Origin: JANQIO01 sp036351375
Lineage (GTDB): Bacteria; Pseudomonadota; Gammaproteobacteria; Pseudomonadales; Halieaceae
Assembly (NCBI GenBank): GCA_036351375.1
Contig: JAZBOY010000245.1
Location: forward strand, 1 to 64,000
Length of the DNA: 64,000 bases
Reading direction: 5' to 3'
Shown: positions 50,408-59,884 of the stretch, in pieces
How positions within the stretch are numbered: the stretch's first letter is position 1
How the letters are laid out: the number at the start of each line of letters is the position of its first letter
Made by a program: the position numbers and the translations under genes
The notes under the pieces: model-generated
What the model saw: only the letters and a program-made list of their open reading frames with translations
Told to the model about the DNA's origin: nothing
Databases searched by the model: none

Positions 50408-52165
50408 ATGGCAGACCAGACGGCTAAAACACCCTCTAAAGACGCGCCGCAGGGACCTTCCCTGAAGAACCCCTTCGCCCAGGCTGTGGACCGCGAGTTC
50501 AAGGTCCCCGGGCAGATCTCCACCCGGCCCGGTCTCTATGAGGAGGCACTGAAATCCGGTTTCGAACTGCAGCAGCGTCCGCAGCAGGCCGCCGGCGTCA
50601 AGAACATCGAGCGCCAGCACCAGAAACACCGCATGACCGTTTGGGAGCGGATCGACCTGCTCAACGACCCCGGACATACACCTACGATTCTCTACCAGAA
50701 CTGGGGCCCCGATCTGGATGGCGCCTCGCTGGTGACGGCGATTATCCGCGTAAACGGACGCGACGTCGCCCTATACGGTCACGACTTCACGGTGCGCGCC
50801 GGGTCCATGGACGCCACCAACGGCAAGAAGCTGGCGCGTCTGTTTGAGCTGGCCGCCAAGCGCCGCATCCCGCTGGTGGGCATGAATGACAGTGCCGGCG
50901 CCTACATCCCGGCCGGGGTCGGCGGGCTCGACGGCTACGCCGACGCCTTTACGGCCCTGCGCAAGATTTCCGGCTGCGTGCCCAGCATCATGTGCATGTT
51001 CGGCTTCAATGCCGGCGGCGGCTCCTACCTGCCGCGCCAGGGCAGTTTCCTGATCCAGCCCAACAACACTTTTTTTGGCCTGACAGGCCCCGGGGTAGTG
51101 AAATCCGTGCTGGGCGAGGACGTCACACCGGATGAACTGGGGGGTCCCAATGTTCACAGCCAGAGCGGTGTGAATGACTTCGTGGTCCCCGACGAAGTGT
51201 CGGCGCTGCGCAAGGTGCGAGATCTGCTCAACTACCTGCCCAGCCACAACGCTGAATTCGCGCCGCAACAGCCGTCCTCTGACCCGGTGACCCGCAAGAC
51301 CTGGGATATCGATATCCTGCTCAAGAAGGCCATCAACTCGCCCACCGGCTTCAATACCCCCATCGACATCTCCATCCTGATCCAGCAGCTCTGTGATCAT
51401 GGCGACTTCCTGGAGATCCAGGCGGAGCGGGCCCGTAACACGGTGACCGCGCTCGGGCGCATCGGCGGCAACGTCATCGGTTTTGTGGCCAACAACAGCG
51501 CCGTGGCCTCGGGCCAGATCGACATCGCCGCCGCTTACAAGAACGCGCGCTTCATCCGCTTCTGCAATCTCTACAACATCCCGGTCATCTTTCTCGAAGA
51601 CACCACCGGCTTCCTGCCCGGCAGGGAACAGGAGGCAGGCGGTATCGTCCAGGCCGGGCGAGCCATGCTCGACGCAATCGTCGACCTGCGCACGCCGCGC
51701 TTCCTGGTGATCGTTCGCAATGCCTTCGGCGGCGCCTACGCCTCATACAACAACTACCCGACCGGCGCCGACTTTGTTGTCGCACTGCCCACCACGCGCC
51801 TGGCGGTAATGGGTCCGGCGGGGGTCGAGTACGTGTACAAGGACGAGCTGCGCAGGATCCGCGGCCAGGTCGCAGAGCGCACCCGCGAGGTGGAACAGCA
51901 GCAGCTGGCGCAGGGCGTTTCCGAAGCCGAGGCAGCGGCCGCTGCCCGTAGCGCCGTGGCGCAGTGGGTAAAGGCACAGGAGGCTGAGCTGGCCCAGCGC
52001 TATGAGCGTGAGCTGATGAACCCCAACGAAGCGCTGAGCCTGGGGTCCATTTCGCAGATCGTCATGCCCAGCGACCTCCGGGAAGTCCTGGCCAAGAACA
52101 TGGCCTTCCACCTGCGTCACTACGAGCCCAGTCCCATGAGTGGCGTACAGCGCGAATTTCACTAG
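50408..52165 (+). CDS. Acyl-CoA carboxylase carboxyltransferase subunit
   Basis: A 585-aa carboxyltransferase (PccB/AccD5-like). Crotonase-fold motifs are visible: DSAGAYIPAGVGGLDGYA, FGFNAGGGSYLPRQGS, FLEDTTGFLPGREQEAGGI and FGGAYASYNNY. The family is usually about 510-540 aa; extra residues lie at the N-terminus and in a helical insert near 490-530. The company of methylmalonyl-CoA genes points to propionyl-CoA as substrate. It pairs with the biotin carboxylase 36 bp downstream. Confidence 0.92.
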   Translation: MADQTAKTPSKDAPQGPSLKNPFAQAVDREFKVPGQISTRPGLYEEALKSGFELQQRPQQAAGVKNIERQHQKHRMTVWERIDLLNDPGHTPTILYQNWGPDLDGASLVTAIIRVNGRDVALYGHDFTVRAGSMDATNGKKLARLFELAAKRRIPLVGMNDSAGAYIPAGVGGLDGYADAFTALRKISGCVPSIMCMFGFNAGGGSYLPRQGSFLIQPNNTFFGLTGPGVVKSVLGEDVTPDELGGPNVHSQSGVNDFVVPDEVSALRKVRDLLNYLPSHNAEFAPQQPSSDPVTRKTWDIDILLKKAINSPTGFNTPIDISILIQQLCDHGDFLEIQAERARNTVTALGRIGGNVIGFVANNSAVASGQIDIAAAYKNARFIRFCNLYNIPVIFLEDTTGFLPGREQEAGGIVQAGRAMLDAIVDLRTPRFLVIVRNAFGGAYASYNNYPTGADFVVALPTTRLAVMGPAGVEYVYKDELRRIRGQVAERTREVEQQQLAQGVSEAEAAAAARSAVAQWVKAQEAELAQRYERELMNPNEALSLGSISQIVMPSDLREVLAKNMAFHLRHYEPSPMSGVQREFH

Positions 52166-52201
52166 ACGCACTACCAAAAACAAGCCCGCAAGGAATCCCA
52201 C

Positions 52202-55012
52202 GTGTCTAACGAACACTATCTCAACAGCCCACTGGTTCACCGCGATCGCCGCCTGGGGCGGCGCCCGTCGAGCTGGGTCTCCCAGTTTGGCTGCGAGCAC
52301 ATCAAGCCCCTCATCATCTGCCGGGGCCCGATTCGCAAGGAAGCCATGGATGTGTTCGAAGAGATGGGCATCACCGGCTACGGCATCCTGCTGTCGGAAA
52401 AGGATTCCATCGTTTACCGCAATGCACTGGCGCCGGAACTGCGCCAGCTGACTGATCCCGACCGTGTGCACCGGGTGCCGGATTACACCGGCGCGAATAA
52501 GGAAGAACGCAACGCCCGTATCCGGCAGATCATCGCCATCGCCCACGACAACGGTTACAACTCGGTGTTTGCCGGCTACGGCTTCATGGCTGAAGACGAG
52601 AGCATGGTGGCGGCCCTGGAGAAGGCCGGCCTTAATTTCATCGGCCCCTGTTCACGCACGGTGCACGATGCCGGCCTGAAGGATGAGGCCAAGCGCACGG
52701 CACTGGCGGTCGGCGTGAGCGTGACGCCGGGTATCGATAACGGCACGGCCCTGACCCTGCTCAAGAAGCACCCCGATGTGGCGGCACTCAAAGCCCTCTG
52801 CGAGGAACACGGCCTCGATGTGGGCGATGCCCTGGAAGACGACTCCCTGGCGCTGGAAGACAAGGCTGACAGGGTGCTGGCTGCGTCCTACGCCGCGCAG
52901 ATCGACCTCTATACGATCGATGAACTGTGCGAAACACTCACCGAGGCGGTGCGGAGGATGGCGGCAGACTACCCGGAGAACCGGGTGCGCCTGAAGGCCA
53001 TCAGCGGCGGTGGCGGCAAGGGCCAGCGCATCCTGGGTATCGGTGAGGCGGACCGCACGGCGGAGATGGTGCGGGAGATTCTCAACGAGGTAAAAACCAC
53101 CGGCGTCGGCGACAACAAGAACGTACTGGTAGAGCTCAATATCGAAACCACCCGTCACCAGGAAATCCAGGTCATCGGCAACGGCCAGTGGACGCTGGCC
53201 ATGGGCGGGCGCGACTGCTCACTGCAGATGCACGAACAGAAGCTGCTGGAAGTGTCGGTGACAAATGAGTCGCTGGTGCGGGCGGCAGAGCAGGCCGAGG
53301 CCGCGGGACTCGAGGAAGAGGCCAGGGTGCTGCGGCAGGATGTCGAAACCCTGGCGGCCATGGAGGCGGAGGCGGAGCGCTTCGGCGAGGCCACCGGCCT
53401 CGACTCGGTCTCCACGTTTGAGTGCATTGTCGATAGGGACAGCCATTTCTTTATGGAGATGAATACCCGCATCCAGGTGGAGCACCGGGTGACCGAGCTG
53501 TGCTACGCGCTGGAATTCTGCAACCCGGATAGCCCGGAAGACTGCTTCCAGGTGGAGTCGCTGGTGGAAGCCATGGTGCTGCTGGCGGCCCACGGCGACA
53601 AGCTGCCGCGACCCAACCGCGTACCGCGCTTCAACGATTCGGTTGAGGCGCGCCTCAACGCCACCAACCAGGCGCTGCAGCCTCACGCCGGCGGCGTGGT
53701 GGAATACTGGTCTGACGCCATCGAAGGCGAGATTCGCGACGACCAGGGCATCAGCCTGCACAACCCTGACACCGACGTGTTCATGAAGTACACCCTGGCA
53801 GGCGCCTACGATTCCAACATTGCGCTGCTGCTCACTGTCGGCGACACCCGGCTCGAGACCTACCAGAACATGGCCGAGGTGATCCGGCGCACCAGCATGC
53901 GCGGGCGCGACCTGGCCACCAACCTTGAGTTCCACTACGGGCTGGTTAACTGGTTTATCGGCAACAACATCAACGCCCGCCCCACCACGCGCTTCATTGT
54001 TCCGTACCTGACGGCGGTGGGCGAGCTGAAGGAACAGGCCAACCAGATCGACCTGGTCTACGCCTACGACCAGCTCATGCAGCGCGCGCTGGCAGCCGTC
54101 GGTGACGACGCGAAAGCGGCGGTCGCCAACTGTTTCGAGCGCAAGTACAGCCTGCTGCGGCGGCCGCTGGAGCGGCTGATGGCCGAGCCTCACCTGCTAT
54201 CGGGCTGGCTCAGTGTGAATCGTGACTGCTACACGCTGATCGACGGCCGCATCAGCTGGAACGAGAATCCCCTCGAGCTGCTGGCGGATACCTATCACTA
54301 CCTGGACATGAACCTACAGGCGGGCCAGCCCGCCGCCCATATGATCTGGGATCACGACCACGAACTGCTGCAGTCCGGCGTCGATTTTTACGACGAACTC
54401 AATAATCGCCTGAACGCCGAGGACTGGATCGAGCTCGACAGCCTGCTGCGGGAAGCCGAGGCACCGGAGGGCTTTGATGCCAAGCTGTGGGCGGAAGTCC
54501 AGGCTGCACACGCAGGGTTCCAGGCGGGCCTGGATATTATCGCGGTGCTGCCGGCCCTGGCCGAGTCCAGCGACTTCTATGCCCTGAAGGTCAACCCTGA
54601 CCTCACCATCCATATTCCCGAGCGGCTCACGGACGCGGACCTGCAGGAGCGCATGGCCAAGGTGCTGGTACCCCCGCCGGTGGCCAAGAGCGATGAAATC
54701 CTGGCCGAAAGTGGCGGCATGTTCTACTCGCGGGAAACGCCTGAGCACGACCCCTATGTCGTGGAGGGCAGCCACTTCGAGGAGGGCGACCCGCTGTACA
54801 TCGTCGAAGTGATGAAGATGTTCAACAAGGTCTACGCACCGTTCTCCGGCACCATCGAGCAGGTGCTGGTCGACGAGGACGGCATTATCATCAGCAAGGG
54901 ACAGCCGCTCTTCAAGATCACCCCGGACGAGGTCATCGTCGAGGAGTCGCCGGAAGAGCGCCGGGGCCGGCGCCGGACGGCCACCGACGCCTTCCTGGCA
55001 ACCGTGGCCTGA
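52202..55012 (+). CDS. Biotin carboxylase-BCCP fusion of unusual length (acyl-CoA carboxylase alpha)
   Basis: A 936-aa protein with GTG start and AAGGA upstream. It holds an N-terminal biotin-carboxylase domain, an ATP-grasp region with GGGGKGQR near residue 270, MEMNTRIQVEHRVTEL (usually VEHPVTE), a long middle region and a C-terminal biotinyl domain with Lys872 in VEVMKMFN. About 90-100 residues are inserted between the FIGP.../VTPG segment and the glycine-rich loop, and about 60 more near residue 380. Canonical PccA is about 660-700 aa, so this is a divergent class. Likely propionyl-CoA carboxylase alpha subunit. Confidence 0.88.
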   Translation: MSNEHYLNSPLVHRDRRLGRRPSSWVSQFGCEHIKPLIICRGPIRKEAMDVFEEMGITGYGILLSEKDSIVYRNALAPELRQLTDPDRVHRVPDYTGANKEERNARIRQIIAIAHDNGYNSVFAGYGFMAEDESMVAALEKAGLNFIGPCSRTVHDAGLKDEAKRTALAVGVSVTPGIDNGTALTLLKKHPDVAALKALCEEHGLDVGDALEDDSLALEDKADRVLAASYAAQIDLYTIDELCETLTEAVRRMAADYPENRVRLKAISGGGGKGQRILGIGEADRTAEMVREILNEVKTTGVGDNKNVLVELNIETTRHQEIQVIGNGQWTLAMGGRDCSLQMHEQKLLEVSVTNESLVRAAEQAEAAGLEEEARVLRQDVETLAAMEAEAERFGEATGLDSVSTFECIVDRDSHFFMEMNTRIQVEHRVTELCYALEFCNPDSPEDCFQVESLVEAMVLLAAHGDKLPRPNRVPRFNDSVEARLNATNQALQPHAGGVVEYWSDAIEGEIRDDQGISLHNPDTDVFMKYTLAGAYDSNIALLLTVGDTRLETYQNMAEVIRRTSMRGRDLATNLEFHYGLVNWFIGNNINARPTTRFIVPYLTAVGELKEQANQIDLVYAYDQLMQRALAAVGDDAKAAVANCFERKYSLLRRPLERLMAEPHLLSGWLSVNRDCYTLIDGRISWNENPLELLADTYHYLDMNLQAGQPAAHMIWDHDHELLQSGVDFYDELNNRLNAEDWIELDSLLREAEAPEGFDAKLWAEVQAAHAGFQAGLDIIAVLPALAESSDFYALKVNPDLTIHIPERLTDADLQERMAKVLVPPPVAKSDEILAESGGMFYSRETPEHDPYVVEGSHFEEGDPLYIVEVMKMFNKVYAPFSGTIEQVLVDEDGIIISKGQPLFKITPDEVIVEESPEERRGRRRTATDAFLATVA

Positions 55013-55078
55013 GTTTCAGACAATACCGACCCGCTGCCTGGGGGAGAGCCACGGCAGCGCAGTGAAGAAGAGGCAATC

Positions 55079-55489
55079 ATGATTACCGCACTGGACCATA
55101 TCGCTGTCGCCGTTCCGGACCTGGACAAGGCGATCAAACGCTTCATGGAAGACTTCGGACTGGAGTTTGAGGGCACTGAAGATGTGGAGGCCGCCCAGAC
55201 GTCCACCGCGTTCTTCCCTCTGCCGCCCACCAGTATCGAGCTGATCCATCCCCTGCGCGGTGAGGGCCCGGTGGCCAAATACCTGGAGAAGCGCGGTGGC
55301 GGTATGCATCACCTGTGCTTTCGCTCGGACAATATCCACGAGGACATCGAGCGGCTCAAAGCCAAAGGCTACCAGTTCCTCGCAGAGGAACCCGCGCCGG
55401 GCGCCCACGGCTCGCTGACGATTTTCATTCATCCCAAGAGCTGTGACGGCGTACTGATTGAACTCAACCAGCCCGGCGAAGCGCACTGA
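55079..55489 (+). CDS. mce: Methylmalonyl-CoA epimerase
   Basis: A 136-aa glyoxalase-fold enzyme converting (S)- to (R)-methylmalonyl-CoA. Metal ligands fit His7 (LDHIAVAV), His77/78 (GGGMHHLCF) and Glu128 (GVLIELNQ). AGAGG precedes the ATG. It lies between carboxylase and mutase in pathway order. Confidence 0.94.
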   Translation: MITALDHIAVAVPDLDKAIKRFMEDFGLEFEGTEDVEAAQTSTAFFPLPPTSIELIHPLRGEGPVAKYLEKRGGGMHHLCFRSDNIHEDIERLKAKGYQFLAEEPAPGAHGSLTIFIHPKSCDGVLIELNQPGEAH

Positions 55490-55519
55490 GCCCGGCATGA
55501 CAGGAAGAGGTAGCAGCCA

Positions 55520-57682
55520 ATGAGCGACGACCCGATTTACGACAAGGACGCCGCCACGCCGGACAACTGGGCGGCGCTGGCCACGAAGCAGATGAAGGGG
55601 CTGACCCCGGACGAGCTGACCTGGATCACCCCGGAAGAGATTCGGCTGCGCTGCCTGTATACGGCGGAGGATATTTCCGAGCTGCCCTATACCAACACCA
55701 TGCCCGGCATGTCGCCTTACATCCGTGGCCCCCAGGCCACCATGTATGCGGGGCGGCCCTGGACCATCCGCCAGTACGCCGGCTTTTCCACCGCCGAGGA
55801 ATCCAACGCCTTCTACCGCAAGGCGCTGGCCGCCGGCGGGCAGGGCATCTCGGTGGCCTTCGACCTCGCGACTCACCGGGGCTATGACTCCGACCATCCG
55901 CGGGTAGCCGGTGATGTCGGCAAGGCCGGGGTGGCCGTGGATTCCATCGAGGACATGAAAATCCTGTTCGACGGCATCCCGCTGGACCAGGTGTCGGTGT
56001 CCATGACCATGAACGGCGCGGTGTTGCCGGTACTGGCGGGCTATATCGTGGCTGCCGAAGAGCAGGGCGTGAGCCAGGAGCAGCTCTCGGGCACGATCCA
56101 GAACGACATCCTCAAGGAGTTCATGGTTCGCAACACCTATATCTACCCGCCGGCGCCGAGCATGCGCATCATCGGCGATATCATCGCCTACTGCTCCGAG
56201 CACATGCCGCGCTTCAACACCATTTCCATCTCCGGCTATCACATCCAGGAAGCCGGGGCGAACGCGGCGCTGGAACTGGCCTATACCTTGGCCGACGGCA
56301 AGGAGTACATTCGCACGGCGATTGCCGCGGGCCTGGACATCGACCAGTTTGCGCCGCGCCTGTCCTTCTTCTGGGGCATCGGCATGAACTTCTACCTGGA
56401 GATCGCCAAGATGCGGGCGGCGCGAATGCTGTGGGCGCGCATTGTCTCCGAGTTCAACCCGCAGAATCCCAAGAGCTCCATGCTGCGCACCCACAGCCAG
56501 ACGTCGGGCTGGTCGCTGACGGAGCAGGATCCTTACAACAACGTGGTGCGCACTACCATCGAGGCCATGGCGGCGGTATTCGGCGGCACCCAGTCGCTGC
56601 ACACCAACGCCCTCGATGAAGCCATTGCCCTGCCGAGCGAGTTCGCGGCGCGGATTGCCCGCAATACCCAGCTCATCATCCAGGAAGAGACCGGCATTAC
56701 CCAGGTCGTGGATCCCTGGGGCGGTTCCTACATGATGGAAAGCCTTACCAACGACATTGCCGAGAAAGCCTGGGAGCTGATCGAGGAAGTCGAGAACGAA
56801 GGCGGCATGGCCAAGGCTATCGAGACCGGCCTGCCCAAACTACGCATCGAGGAGGCGGCCGCCGCCAAGCAGGCCCGCATCGACCGCGGCGAAGACGTCA
56901 TCGTCGGTGTGAATAAATACAAGCTGGATCACGAGGACGAGGTGGAAGTCCTCGAGATCGAAACCGAGGCCGTGCGCGAGGCGCAGCTCAAGCGGCTGGC
57001 ACAGATTCGCGCGTCCCGCGACCAAGATGCGGTAGACGATATACTCGCGCAAATCACGCGGGCGGCGGGGAGCGAAGAAGGCAACCTGCTGGCCCTGTCG
57101 ATCGAGGCCATCCGCCGCCGAGCCACTGTCGGGGAGATTTCGGACGCCATGGAAAAAGAGTTCGGTCGCTTCAATGCCAGCGCCCAGACCGTGTCGGGCG
57201 TCTACGGTGCCGCCTTCCAGGAAGACGAGAGCTGGAAAGAGATCTCCGGCGATATCGACGAGTTTGTCGAGAAACACGGCCGTCGCCCGCGCATGCTGGT
57301 CTGCAAGATGGGCCAGGACGGTCATGACCGCGGCGCCAAGGTGGTCGCCACGGCGTTTGCAGACGTCGGCTTTGATATCGACCTGTCACCGATGTTTTCC
57401 ACCCCGGAGGAAGTCGCCCGGCAGGCGATTGAAAACGATGTGCACGCGGTCGGCGCCTCCTCTCTGGCTGCCGGCCACAAGACCCTGGTACCGCAGCTGG
57501 TGGAAGAGCTGAAGAAGCAGGGCGGTGAGGACATCATCGTCATTGCCGGCGGCGTCATTCCGCGCCAGGACTATGACGTGCTCTACGACGCCGGCGTGAA
57601 GTGCATTTTCGGCCCCGGCACGCCGATTCCCCAGTCAGCCCGGGAAGTCCTCAGCGCGATAAACCAGAGCCAGGGTGGCTGA
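55520..57682 (+). CDS. Methylmalonyl-CoA mutase, single-chain
   Basis: A 720-aa adenosylcobalamin enzyme forming succinyl-CoA. A TIM-barrel substrate domain (TMYAGRPWTIRQYAGFSTAE, HRGYDSDHPRVAGDVGKAGV, HTNALDEAIALP) is followed by a C-terminal B12 domain with the DxHxxG motif (QDGHDRGAK, His602), SLAAGHK, and IAGGVIPRQDY. AGAGG precedes the ATG. The 3' end overlaps meaB by 8 bp. Confidence 0.96.
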   Translation: MSDDPIYDKDAATPDNWAALATKQMKGLTPDELTWITPEEIRLRCLYTAEDISELPYTNTMPGMSPYIRGPQATMYAGRPWTIRQYAGFSTAEESNAFYRKALAAGGQGISVAFDLATHRGYDSDHPRVAGDVGKAGVAVDSIEDMKILFDGIPLDQVSVSMTMNGAVLPVLAGYIVAAEEQGVSQEQLSGTIQNDILKEFMVRNTYIYPPAPSMRIIGDIIAYCSEHMPRFNTISISGYHIQEAGANAALELAYTLADGKEYIRTAIAAGLDIDQFAPRLSFFWGIGMNFYLEIAKMRAARMLWARIVSEFNPQNPKSSMLRTHSQTSGWSLTEQDPYNNVVRTTIEAMAAVFGGTQSLHTNALDEAIALPSEFAARIARNTQLIIQEETGITQVVDPWGGSYMMESLTNDIAEKAWELIEEVENEGGMAKAIETGLPKLRIEEAAAAKQARIDRGEDVIVGVNKYKLDHEDEVEVLEIETEAVREAQLKRLAQIRASRDQDAVDDILAQITRAAGSEEGNLLALSIEAIRRRATVGEISDAMEKEFGRFNASAQTVSGVYGAAFQEDESWKEISGDIDEFVEKHGRRPRMLVCKMGQDGHDRGAKVVATAFADVGFDIDLSPMFSTPEEVARQAIENDVHAVGASSLAAGHKTLVPQLVEELKKQGGEDIIVIAGGVIPRQDYDVLYDAGVKCIFGPGTPIPQSAREVLSAINQSQGG

Positions 57683-58634
57683 GTTCGATCTCGCCGCCCT
57701 GCGCGACGGCAACCGCCGGGTCCTGGCCAAGGCCATTACCGTAGTCGAGAGCAGCCGCGACGAAGACCGCGGGCGAGCCCAGGCTATTCTCGAACAATGC
57801 CTGCCGCATACCGGTAACAGCATTCGACTGGGTATCACCGGGATTCCCGGGGTTGGCAAATCCACCTTTATAGAAGCCTTCGGCCTGCACCTGCTGGCGC
57901 AGGGCAAGCGGGTCGCGGTGCTGGCCGTTGACCCCAGCTCGCCCATCGCCGGTGGCAGTATTCTCGGCGACAAGACCCGTATGGAGGAGCTGTCGCGCAG
58001 GCAGGAAGCATTTATTCGACCGTCGCCGGCTTCAGGCGCCCTCGGCGGCGTCGCCCAGAAAACCCGTGAAACCATGCTGCTCTGTGAGGCGGCCGGCTAT
58101 GACGTAATCCTGGTGGAGACGGTCGGCGTCGGGCAGTCCGAGTACCAGGTTGCCGGTATGGTGGACTTCTTCATGGTGTTGATGCTGCCCAACGCCGGTG
58201 ATGAGTTGCAGGGCATCAAGAAGGGCATCATGGAGCTGGCGGACGCGCTGGTAATCAACAAGGCGGACGGCGACAGTCTCAAGCTGGCGGAACAAACCCG
58301 GCGCCACTACAAGGCCGCCCTGGGATTGCTGCGTCACGCCGCCCATTGGGAGCCGCGGGTGACCACCTGTTCCTCCATCGAAGGCCAGGGGATCGATGAG
58401 GTCTGGGCAATGATCGGCGAATTCGAGAAGGCTGCCCGCGACTGCGGCGCCTTTGGCTCGCGGCGCGACAACCAGGCTCGCGACTGGATGCACCAGTTGA
58501 TCGGCGAGATGCTCAAGGCACGGCTGCGCAACAACCCGGAAGCCCAGCGCTTGCTGCCGGAGCTGGAGGCGAAGGTGCTGGCACGTGAACTCACGCCGTA
58601 CACCGCGGCCTGCCAGGTCCTGGACTGCCTGTGA
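57675..58634 (+). CDS. meaB: MeaB-type GTPase chaperone of methylmalonyl-CoA mutase
   Basis: A 319-aa G3E-family GTPase. Walker A GIPGVGKST (about 56-64), AVDPSSPIAGGSILGDKTRM, VETVGVGQSE and INKAD are all typical. MeaB protects and reloads the B12 mutase. GTG start inside the mutase 3' end gives translational coupling. Confidence 0.95.
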   Translation: MAEFDLAALRDGNRRVLAKAITVVESSRDEDRGRAQAILEQCLPHTGNSIRLGITGIPGVGKSTFIEAFGLHLLAQGKRVAVLAVDPSSPIAGGSILGDKTRMEELSRRQEAFIRPSPASGALGGVAQKTRETMLLCEAAGYDVILVETVGVGQSEYQVAGMVDFFMVLMLPNAGDELQGIKKGIMELADALVINKADGDSLKLAEQTRRHYKAALGLLRHAAHWEPRVTTCSSIEGQGIDEVWAMIGEFEKAARDCGAFGSRRDNQARDWMHQLIGEMLKARLRNNPEAQRLLPELEAKVLARELTPYTAACQVLDCL

Positions 58635-58641
58635 GGCGGCT

Positions 58642-58959
58642 ATGCGTTTCCTGTCCCTGGAAAAACTGATCAACCTGCACGATGGCTACCGACGTGAGTT
58701 CAAGATCGACCACCACCGGCTGTTGCTATTGCAGACCGGGGGCGAGCACTACGTGGTGGAAGCCTACTGCCCGCACCTGGAGCACCCACTGATGGAGGCG
58801 CGGATCGACAACGGCGAATTGCTCTGCCCCCTGCACGGGTATCGGTTCTCACTGCAGTCCGGGCAGGTGCTGGCGTCGACGCGGGAAGACTGCCGCCCGC
58901 TGCGCACCTGGCCGGTGGCCTACGAGGGCGCCGATGTGGGCGTCGTCTGGGACGAGTGA
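58642..58959 (+). CDS. Rieske [2Fe-2S] domain protein
   Basis: A 105-aa single-domain Rieske ferredoxin-like protein with ligands Cys43/His45 (YCPHLEHPL) and Cys62/His65 (LCPLHGYRF). ATG 58642 is preceded by GGCGGC and lies 7 bp after meaB; the longer ORF into meaB is rejected. It resembles electron-donor or NirD-like Rieske proteins; the redox partner is unknown. Confidence 0.87.
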   Translation: MRFLSLEKLINLHDGYRREFKIDHHRLLLLQTGGEHYVVEAYCPHLEHPLMEARIDNGELLCPLHGYRFSLQSGQVLASTREDCRPLRTWPVAYEGADVGVVWDE

Positions 58960-58966
58960 GTAGAAG

Positions 58967-59884
58967 CTAGATCGTCAGCTGGCGCAGTCGAGGGTCGCGC
59001 TCTCCCCAGCGCCACAGGCCGTCAAACCCATCCACGAATTTCTTCGCCGAGGCCCGGGAGTCGGGCTCGAAAAAGCCGTCACGGCTTCGCTCGTCCGGCT
59101 TGTACACGACACCGTCGATATCGCGCACCACGTAGGTCGCTTCCGGCAGCTCCGGATGTTCCGACAGCACCCGTATCGCAATCGAAGAAGACAGGCGCCT
59201 GGCCAGCTGCAGCAGCCGGTGGCCGCGGCTCACCAGGGGTTTCGGGTCGCTGATCAGGATGCGCACGTCGGCGTAGCGACCGCTGCGCGCCAGGCTCGAC
59301 ACGGCGTCTGCGAACGCTTCGTTGTCGAACACATCATGGTCCAGGGTGTAGCTGTAAATGCGCAGGCTGCGACGCGCGGTGCCGGCCAACTCCAGCGCCA
59401 GGGTGGCGAAGGGTTCCGGGTACTGGACGCCGGTGATGAAGTAGTCGGCGCCGCGGTAATCGATCTGCAGCTGCATGGCGTTGTGGGGAATGCCCGCTTC
59501 TTCAAACGTTTCGCCAAAGGGCTGGAAGCCGGCCGCTTCGTAGAAGCCATTGGCATGACTCTGGGAATGCAGGTACAGGCGCTGGTAGCCGCGCTGCCTG
59601 GCATAGCTGACGATGTAGTCCAGCAGCTTGTGGCCGAGGCCCTTGCCGCGGTGTTCCGGCAACACGGCCATGCGGCCGATTTTCCCGTCGGGCAGCAGGC
59701 GGCCGCAGCCGAGTGCGATGTACTTGTCGGTGATCAGGAAGTGAGTGGCGGTCTCGTCGCTGTCGTCGTGCTCGATTTCCACGGGCACGCCCTGTTCCTC
59801 GATAAACACCTTGTCGCGAATGGTGCGCAGGGTCTCACGATTCAGGTTCCAGCTTACGACTTCAATATTCAGATCGTCGGTCAT
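58967..59884 (-). CDS. GNAT acetyltransferase with C-terminal extra domain
   Basis: A 305-aa protein. Residues about 5-145 are a GNAT domain (VFIEEQGVPVEIEHDDSDE, IGRMAVLPEHRGKGLGHKLL, ANGFYEAAGF). About 150 further residues (YPEPFATLALELAGTARRSL, VRILISDPKPL) form a separate domain that recalls a degenerate phospholipase-D-like fold (DUF7931-type) without an HKD motif. ATG 59884 overlaps the stop of the upstream hydroxylase (ATGA). The acetylation target is unknown. Confidence 0.87.
   Translation of the reverse strand: MTDDLNIEVVSWNLNRETLRTIRDKVFIEEQGVPVEIEHDDSDETATHFLITDKYIALGCGRLLPDGKIGRMAVLPEHRGKGLGHKLLDYIVSYARQRGYQRLYLHSQSHANGFYEAAGFQPFGETFEEAGIPHNAMQLQIDYRGADYFITGVQYPEPFATLALELAGTARRSLRIYSYTLDHDVFDNEAFADAVSSLARSGRYADVRILISDPKPLVSRGHRLLQLARRLSSSIAIRVLSEHPELPEATYVVRDIDGVVYKPDERSRDGFFEPDSRASAKKFVDGFDGLWRWGERDPRLRQLTI

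Noticed and set aside
55016..56602. 528-aa antisense ORF across the mutase gene
   Set aside because: It lies opposite well-supported mce and mutase genes, is His/Arg/Gly-rich as expected for the complement of GC-rich coding sequence, and has no family motif.
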